From Cladocopium goreaui (taxonomy: Eukaryota; Sar; Dinophyceae; Suessiales; Symbiodiniaceae), in assembly GCA_947184155.2 (NCBI GenBank), contig CAMXCT020001407.1, positions 1 to 64,000 on the forward strand: a DNA stretch of 64,000 bases, given 5' to 3'. The translations under genes and the position numbers were made by a program. The notes below the pieces were generated by a model. It ran no database searches. It was given only the letters and a program-made list of their open reading frames with translations, and was not told where the DNA came from. Shown here one piece after another: positions 59,601 through 64,000 of this stretch (the stretch's first letter is position 1; each line of letters begins with the position of its first letter).

Positions 59601-62600
59601 CCTAACTTTATTCTGATGCTCTTAATGTTTGGGGGGGGAGGGGGGGGTTTATTAATACGATGTCAACATTAATGATCATGAAAACTTACTACTATCTCAA
59701 TTATAGTGATTGACTACAATAATGAATTATATAGATTAATCTCCTGGACCGTCAATGGATCATCCCCTCGACCCGACCCTCGGACCCGAACCGTTCGCCT
59801 CCTGGAGCATCACCCGCTTCACGTGAAGTAAGTCGTGAAGTGATCCGCCCGCGGCCAACTGCACCGGCGCTCCATCGCAGGGGCCCAAGATGGCCCAAGG
59901 GCCCAAGGGCCCAAGGGAAAGGGAGGTAGTTGGGTGGAAGCTACTGAAGGAAACATGAACATGGAGCTTGGAATATTTCGAAATCACATGAAACACGTTT
60001 GACATGTTTCAATCATCAAACACGGCAACACAACTTATTCGTCAATCACGAATAGACAACCAAGATGTATATAACCGTTATAACCAAGTCAAATGGACAT
60101 AAATAACGCATACGTATTGTTTAAAAAAGGAAACATGAATAATTATAAACTATTAAGATCTATTAAGATCTATGAAGTACTATTAAGTATACAATTTTTA
60201 GTTCCATTATGTTCCATTTATCCCATGAATTTCCCATGGAAAATTCCCCGAAAACTCCCCTTGCCGCCTCCGTGACGATGCACAGAAGCGGCATCTCGCA
60301 CGCGATACCGATGAGTTGGATCAAACGCTCGTGCCTCGAGCGTAGCGGTAGCGTTGTCGCGTTTCTCCCACGTTTTGTTGATGAAAACCTGGGATTTGAC
60401 AACATGATCACATCATGTGGTACCCTTATAATATACCAAAGGATATTTTCAAAATACAGCAAACAATAAATGTGTCTTTAATTCCAATCACAACACATGA
60501 TTTCCGGAATTAAGTATCATTATAATATATTATAAATGTATATTAATTATTGTAACCAAAAACGAGAAACCAACTCTTCAAACCAAAACACAGGCAATAT
60601 AATCAGTGATGATCGTTGGGCTTATCTTAGATATCCACAGCGAAAATGAACAAGTTCAGCTGGGTGTTGTCTTCGTTTGAGTTTTGAAGGAAACATGTAT
60701 GGTCATGGATCTCTAATGATCTCTATAGAGAGGCCCAAAGGACGCTCTGGATTGCAAACATGGGTCAATAAACTGGCTCCAGACAAAAAAAAAACTAGTG
60801 GTGTCGTCCCGAAAACAGTGTTCTATATGTTCTAGTTCTTTGATCAGTTGATCCCTCAGTTTGGCCTCAAAGCCTGGAGGTTCGCAACCTCCTTGTAAAA
60901 TTCCGCCACATGCTCCTGCGAAAGGGGGAGATTGGCACAAATTGGGTCCACTGGAGATTGGGTTTGGAATAGCGCCATGTGTGGATGCATGTGGATGCCA
61001 CAAGAAAGTTTTTCCAATGTGGGGATGCACACAGGAGTGTATACATGTGTATACTGATAGAAGACAAACTTGGACAACCCCACAGTTGCATGAAAGAGAT
61101 GCGTTGCATCCTGAAGTTATACTCTAAGTGGCGGATTCAGGTATGATTCCCCGATCACCAATTTCCTTTGCATCGATGCTAGCCACCTTGATACTCAAAT
61201 TATCCGCTAAAACATTGCAAGATTTACCAAACATGTTCGGGTTTGTTTCGTGTTTACTAGATATAATTATATAATATTATATACATTGGACTTGTCCAAA
61301 ACTAGAGGATACCTCAGAATGGCAATTTGAATCAGAAAAAAAACATAATGATCGGCCGTGAGAATTTGAACAGCACTCCATTTTCAGACACGTCCATATA
61401 TGGTCCCGTCCTCCGTCTCTCCACCCCCCCCCATGGGTTGGGTCCCCAGGTAGTAGCCCCAATTCCCTTCTATTTGCAAGCTATTGGCAGCATTTCTGAG
61501 GTCCAGCTTCGTATTTGCTAGGTCTTTGCAGCATTTCTGACTACCAGCCTCGCATTTACTAGGTACATGCTACCTTTTAGGCGACCTACGTAGCACACAT
61601 ACTCCTTCAAAGTACCTACGTGCTACCTATAGTCATACATACATGTGCTATGTATCTACTGTATCTACTTCCTGTTTACTACCTGTGTACTCTGACAACA
61701 CTACCTCTGTTGAACATATACCGTACCTACCATACATGTCAATGATGCCATGCATACCATACCTATCATATCTATCATACATACCATACATACCATACAT
61801 ATGAAATGTAATTACCACACCTACCATACATACAATAGCATACATACAATAGCAAGCATACATGCCATACATACCATACCTACCTTAGATAGGACATATT
61901 CCATACCCATCATAGTAACCATACATACCATACAGACCATACATACTGTCATATCAAACATACCATATCCAACAGACTTACATACCATACCTACCATCCA
62001 TACAATACCAACCACTCATGCCATACATACCATACCTATCATACATACCAAACATACCATACTTTCCAAACATGCCATACCAGACCGACCATACACACCA
62101 TACATACCCACCATACCATACCACACCCCCACCACACCACAGGGGGGGGAGGGGGACAGTGCCACACCCCCACCACACCACAGGTGGGGGGAGGGGGAAG
62201 ATCTCATATGGGACCAGTATATGGGACCCATCCACCACACCACAGGGGGGGGAAGGGGGACAGTGCCACACCCCCACCACACCACAAGGAGGGGAGGGGG
62301 AAGATCTCATATGGGACCAGTATATGGGACCCATCCACCACACCACAGGGGGGGGAGTGGGACAGTGCCACACCCCCACCACACCACAGGGGGGGAAGGG
62401 GAAGATCTCATATGGGACCAGTATATGGGACCCATCCCATATGGGGGGGGGAGGGGGGGGGTGGCAGGGCCTGGTGCATATATATAGCTATCTTGGCGAA
62501 CATAGAGTATGGACGTGTTCAGATAATCCTCAGCAAAACTGGAATATGTTTGAACTACGTTAGGCTGACAGAAAAAAAACAATCCCCCACTGTCTGAAAG

Positions 62601-62995
62601 ATGTGCAAATCCCCGTTCGAAACCAAGGGTTCTGTCCGGTGTATTCTATAGGGGGATGTGATTATTAGATTCATCATGATATATCAAGATTTGTCCCCAT
62701 ATCCCATTTTTTAAACTCCATTTGTAGATGACTTCCCCATATCTTGAAAAAAACACGATTCAAGACCATTCATCTCCATTAAATCATTAGAAATCCCATT
62801 AAATCCAATAGAAATCCCATATTTTCCCATTAAATCCAATCAAATCCCATTAAATCACCATGGTTGTTGGTTAAGCCACCATTTTTAGTGGTTAAATCAC
62901 CAGCAAAAACCACCCAAAAAACCAGCGTACCTTGGTCACGCCACCCATGACATGCAGTTTCTTGATGGCCACCTGGGCAGATTTTGGGGCTGAAT
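39912..62995 (-). CDS. Ser/Thr (TKL-like) protein kinase, at least 16 exons over 23 kb, 5' end off window
   Basis: Kinase exons in order: 62931-62995 (beta3, AQVAIKKL); 60866-60915 (helix C, AEFYKEVANLQAL); 60268-60334 (HERLIQLIGIACE...CIVTE); 59802-59858 (hinge, GGSLHDLLHVKR); 56944-56982 (QKLRLILQMTEG); 55568-55610; 55298-55332 (catalytic loop RFVHRDLKSAN); 54518-54601 (KLCDLGI, DLG for DFG); 53946-54050 (RYMSPELF...DLWALGC); 53655-53702 (VLTTRVPHEG); 52723-52768 (VATKLLVTKEPPF); 44310-44455 (ILSKCFEWNPVERPSA). Every join is phase-consistent, giving about 261 continuous residues. Downstream candidates are 43739-43789, 42014-42071, an exon starting at 41324, 40314-40395 and a terminal exon 39912-40060. 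The ATP lysine, helix-C Glu, HRD Asp and DLG Asp are all present, so it is probably active. The glycine loop exon lies beyond the right edge. Donors are GT, GC and GA. Confidence 0.85.
40314..40395 (-). CDS. Candidate C-terminal exon of the kinase gene
   Basis: Follows GGGCACAG and reads EDRWAERRWKWDDAARRKTT, SEEQAPN: highly charged, with high third-position G/C. It ends AATG|GCGCC (GC donor). Confidence 0.45.
41282..41324 (-). CDS. Candidate exon abutting an introner
   Basis: Starts at the base after the AG ending the element 41325-41426. Reads DSCAKVFVLGVERLEG after two bases. The donor is uncertain: GCCAAG|GTCTTC would shorten it to 17 nt. Confidence 0.4.
41325..41426 (-). mobile_element. 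Introner-like element, copy 3
   Basis: 102 bp with CTGGTTGGTGG/CCACCAACCAG ends. The interior differs (GGGGATCATCATCCCG). Flanking four-base words are TCAT and TCTA, so any duplication has decayed. Confidence 0.8.
42014..42071 (-). CDS. Candidate Gln/Ala-rich exon of the kinase gene
   Basis: Follows a T12 run and CCGTTGCAG; encodes GWNGWQAQQAQQAQSFGDP plus one base, ending ACCCAG|GAAAGA (GA donor). It joins in phase with the exon at 41324. The CAAGCG triplet repeat makes this a short Gln-Ala tract. Confidence 0.45.
43739..43789 (-). CDS. Candidate exon of the kinase gene
   Basis: Follows ACGGAACAG; KLSLLSHAECVAHTQWP, with a phase-0 GC donor (GGCCT|GCGCAG). Open frames on the plus strand overlap, so confidence is low. 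Confidence 0.35.
44310..44455 (-). CDS. Kinase exon: subdomains X-XI, starts at an introner end
   Basis: A 146-nt exon whose first base follows the AG of the introner at 44456-44578. After two bases it reads EHFACFAMIYRTLDPVRMTC, then QVKEILSKCFEWNPVERPSA, ending TTTGAG|GTGGGA. The conserved Arg of subdomain XI is present. Confidence 0.85.
44456..44578 (-). mobile_element. Introner-like element, copy 4
   Basis: 123 bp with the same ends, and a perfect 4-bp flanking duplication TCAG (44452-44455 and 44579-44582). It supplies the acceptor AG of the kinase exon at 44455. Confidence 0.85.
44701..44803. mobile_element. Short inverted-repeat element, family C
   Basis: About 103 bp with GGGAGTTTCTTAAAATGA ends and inner GATCCCC/GGGGATC arms, in the intron between the kinase exons at 52723 and 44455. 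Confidence 0.7.
45070..51135. repeat. 6-kb, 46-bp-unit minisatellite with two-type higher-order pattern
   Basis: About 130 head-to-tail units of consensus length 46. The shared core is AAGTAAGTTTCCAAGATGCT. Type A ends GCTACGCTCTTGATGTTTTC and type B ends GCAATGCTCTTGACTTTCTC. From 45.07 to about 46.5 kb they alternate strictly (92-bp dimers). Later the order loosens and a third type with GATGATCTC becomes common (47.4-51.0 kb). The array lies wholly inside the intron between kinase exons 52723-52768 and 44310-44455. Few open frames exist because 46 is not a multiple of three. Confidence 0.95.
51136..52722. other. Intron sequence right of the minisatellite
   Basis: A GC-richer patch at 51705-51810 is open on both strands. 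On plus it follows CTTTACAG and reads QELGIPPNGAAIQLDAGSKF up to a stop; on minus two frames are open. No exon is needed here for the kinase. A family B element is at 51849-51954. Otherwise nothing is seen. Confidence 0.35.
51849..51954. mobile_element. Short inverted-repeat element, family B
   Basis: 106 bp. The left arm CCATCTGGTTATTTAACATA and the right arm are nearly perfect complements over more than 25 bp. Confidence 0.8.
53059..53163. mobile_element. Short inverted-repeat element, family B
   Basis: 105 bp bounded by TACCCTCTGGTAATTTAACA and its complement, in the intron between kinase exons 53655 and 52768. Confidence 0.8.
53452..53550. mobile_element. Short inverted-repeat element, family C (diverged)
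   Basis: About 99 bp with GGTTTGCTAAAATAAAGG / CCATTTCAAGAAATCC ends and a middle (CGTATTGAAACCCATGG) shared with the copy at 44701. Confidence 0.65.
53946..54050 (-). CDS. Kinase exon: activation loop end and helix F
   Basis: A 105-nt exon: VPGFIGRYMSPELFHAPGKL, then TEKMDLWALGCLAVE. SPE replaces APE. It ends GTCGAG|GCGTCA (GC donor). Confidence 0.85.
54518..54601 (-). CDS. Kinase exon: metal-binding loop (DLG)
   Basis: An 84-nt exon following GCGCAAAG: VVLDAELNAKLCDLGITELG then PRHRSGHT. The metal-binding Asp is kept, but Phe of DFG is Leu, a substitution seen in active kinases. The 3' border CACACT|GATGGG (GA donor) is inferred from phase. Confidence 0.8.
54681..54797. mobile_element. 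Short inverted-repeat element, family B (diverged)
   Basis: About 117 bp with TACCCTCTGGTTATTTG ends, between kinase exons 55298 and 54601. A half-copy-like segment lies at about 55145-55245 in the same intron. Confidence 0.7.
55298..55332 (-). CDS. Kinase exon: catalytic loop
   Basis: A tiny 35-nt exon following TGTGCAG encoding RFVHRDLKSAN and ending GCCAAT|GCTGCT (GC donor). It contains the catalytic Asp and metal-binding Asn. Confidence 0.85.
55980..56110 (-). other. Exon-like island in a kinase intron
   Basis: A minus frame reads APGFYMASDLRPPDMAMASF with G/C-rich third positions, somewhat like the PGFxYMSPEL segment of the real kinase exon at 54050. It is not needed for domain continuity. 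It may be an optional exon or a decayed duplicate. Confidence 0.3.
58050..59580. repeat. ~50-bp palindromic repeat array with a nested 308-bp duplication
   Basis: About twelve copies of a unit beginning TATGTATTCGTTTTCAATTA and ending TTTGGGAATACATA (TATGTATTC/GAATACATA are inverted), separated by T-runs and GAAAGTTCC. A 308-bp segment (58340-58647) is repeated at 58648-58955 and begins a third time at 58956. All lies in the intron between kinase exons 59802 and 56982. Confidence 0.85.
59802..59858 (-). CDS. Kinase exon: hinge and helix D
   Basis: A 57-nt exon following GGTGCAG: LAAGGSLHDLLHVKRVMLQ, ending CTCCAG|GAGGCG, a GA donor. GGSL...LL is the usual post-hinge motif of TKL and related kinases. 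Confidence 0.8.
60268..60334 (-). CDS. Kinase exon: beta4-beta5
   Basis: A 67-nt exon following CGCTCGAG: completes Arg, then HERLIQLIGIACEMPLLCIV-TE. It ends ACGGAG|GCGGCA (GC donor). It is contiguous with the hinge exon at 59858. Confidence 0.85.
60866..60915 (-). CDS. Kinase exon: helix C
   Basis: A 50-nt exon following CCTTTCGCAG: EHVAEFYKEVANLQAL plus two bases of Arg. It ends TTGAG|GCCAAA (GC donor). One Glu (of FYKEV) is the expected salt-bridge partner of the beta3 lysine. Confidence 0.8.
61700..62110. repeat. (CATAC)n degenerate microsatellite
   Basis: About 400 bp of ACCATACATACCATAC-type repeats in the kinase intron. Gly/Met/Tyr-rich minus frames are artefacts. Confidence 0.85.
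62110..62462. repeat. ~102-bp tandem repeat with G-runs, about three units
   Basis: Units carry CCACACCCCCACCACACCAC, a G8-G10 block and AAGATCTCATATGGGACCAG. Units recur at about 62199, 62302 and 62403. The G-runs on plus (C-runs on the transcript) could form quadruplexes. Confidence 0.85.
62931..62995 (-). CDS. Kinase exon: beta3 strand with ATP lysine
   Basis: A 65-nt exon following GCAAAG; two bases, then SAPKSAQVAIKKLHVMGGVT-K, ending ACCAAG|GTACGC. The VAIKK lysine anchors ATP phosphates. Confidence 0.8.
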
Positions 62996-63004
62996 CTTTG
63001 CGGA

Positions 63005-63105
63005 TATATATATATATATACATACATATATATATATATATAATTACATATATATATATATATACACTGTGTATATATATATATACTGTGTGTATATATA
63101 TAAGC
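63005..63105. repeat. (TA)n/(GTATATA)n microsatellite
   Basis: Directly abuts (within 10-15 bp) the acceptor side of the kinase exon at 62995. Confidence 0.9.
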
Positions 63106-63140
63106 AACAAAAAATTAGGAGATGGCAGGCCTTATATGTA

Positions 63141-63357
63141 TGGTAACTACATCTAGATATGAACAGATTTAAACGGATTTTTGAATATGTGAACTGGTAT
63201 TTGAGACTACCTCCAGGAAGGTTTCCCTTGGCCCATCTGGCCATTTAAACATACGGACTATTATTTTTTAAACTGTACATTTAAATATACGGATGGAACT
63301 GGTGTTTCATACTGCCTCCGGTGCATTGTAGTGTGGCCCGCCCTCCACTTGTTTAAA
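63141..63357. repeat. Dispersed repeat, family D (copy 2)
   Basis: Shares several blocks of up to 20 bp with 31233-31397, in the same orientation and order. Confidence 0.75.
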
Positions 63358-64000
63358 TGTTGTTACCGTATGGATATGCAACTCAAAACAACACTATAAT
63401 ATCTATAATATATATATATATATATGGGTTTGTCTATGTTTCGAAAGCACAAGACATTAAGACCTATGGTTTATCATGTGCCGAATTGTCCCTATTGAAA
63501 TGGCCAATTGGGGTCATCATCCATTTTCAGACAAACTCATATATCATATGTATAATATATATATAATATATAATATAACATATATATATATATATTACAT
63601 AACATGTTGTTACCATATATATATATATATTACATAACATGTTACCATCAAATCCTATTCATTTGAAACATCAAAATTATCAAATCCAGACTGGGTCTAT
63701 CACCTTCTTTAAATTAGCGGTTACCACCAACCAATGTTTTGAAGCCAAAAGCGGACCATCACATGTGCCATGGTCAAAGTCCATCCCATAATGGGAATCC
63801 TTACAATGGGAATCCTTACAAAGGGTGTCTTGTATGACTCCATATGAGTCCCTGTTATGGTCCAATATGAGTGTAAAACCCAAGTTTTACCATGGCACGC
63901 ATGTTCAGTATTGGACCCCAAATAGCCTTCCCTGATCCACTCTTAGTGAGTAGATAGTAGTCAGCCAAGGTATAATTCAAAATAGGAGCACGGCCTTTAG
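63358..64000. other. Right edge, intron of the kinase gene
   Basis: Contains (TA)n runs and an inverted-repeat segment with GGTTTGTCT...AGACAAACTC ends (63427-63541). The glycine-rich-loop exon expected upstream of 62995 was not found and probably lies beyond the window. Confidence 0.5.

Noticed and set aside
1-64000. Dinoflagellate spliced-leader exon, tRNA, 5S or other rRNA genes
   Set aside because: Looked for GGCTCAAG-type leader ends and tRNA/rRNA hallmark segments by eye; none found.

Overview
This window looks like nuclear DNA of a dinoflagellate, most probably a Symbiodinium-type (Symbiodiniaceae) alga. That is an inference from gene architecture, since no rRNA, tRNA or spliced-leader gene is visible. 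Short, GC-richer exons (about 30-200 bp) sit far apart in AT-rich introns. The 5' splice sites I can place by reading-frame continuity are a mixture of GT, GC and GA, all with AG acceptors. Almost all genes from about 2.7 kb to the right edge lie on the minus strand, as in dinoflagellate unidirectional gene arrays. Introns are crowded with short inverted-repeat elements, microsatellites and minisatellites. Most long open frames are low-complexity repeat translations, so genes had to be assembled exon by exon.

Layout, left to right. 0-1.7 kb: a plus-strand gene fragment (three exons). 2.7-7.7 kb: weak minus-strand exons among simple repeats. 8.5-12.4 kb: a minus-strand gene of about nine phase-consistent exons, unknown function, ending in a membrane segment. 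13.3-19.7 kb: a minus-strand gene with two exons of the ABC1/UbiB/ADCK atypical kinase family, and further exons to 22.5 kb that may belong to it. 22.9-25.8 kb: a (CATA/CATTA)n field containing a 636-bp element with perfect 29-bp terminal inverted repeats. 26.1-29.7 kb: a complete six-exon minus-strand gene for a 224-residue alpha/beta hydrolase (acyl-protein thioesterase/carboxylesterase family). 31.5-37.7 kb: a mobile-element-like module with two main coding units, broken by frameshifts and dotted with a CTCCTCTGAGGAG palindrome. 37.7-39.65 kb: a (TATG)n field, the complement of the one at 23-26 kb. 39.9-63.0 kb: one very long minus-strand gene for a Ser/Thr (TKL-like) protein kinase. Its domain can be rebuilt across twelve exons from the ATP-binding lysine to the last subdomain, with further C-terminal exons to a stop at 39.9 kb. 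Its 5' end lies off the right edge.

The most unusual structures are: (i) four copies of a roughly 100-bp inverted-repeat 'introner' whose terminal AG is the splice acceptor of the next exon, one of which has created an intron in the hydrolase gene; (ii) a 6-kb, 46-bp-unit minisatellite with an alternating two-type higher-order pattern inside an 8.3-kb kinase intron, each unit carrying a splice-donor-like AAGTAAGT; (iii) the TIR-bounded, GTGCAC-repeat element inside a microsatellite.

Limits: exon joins rest on reading-frame phase, splice dinucleotides and remembered family motifs. No alignment or transcript data were available.
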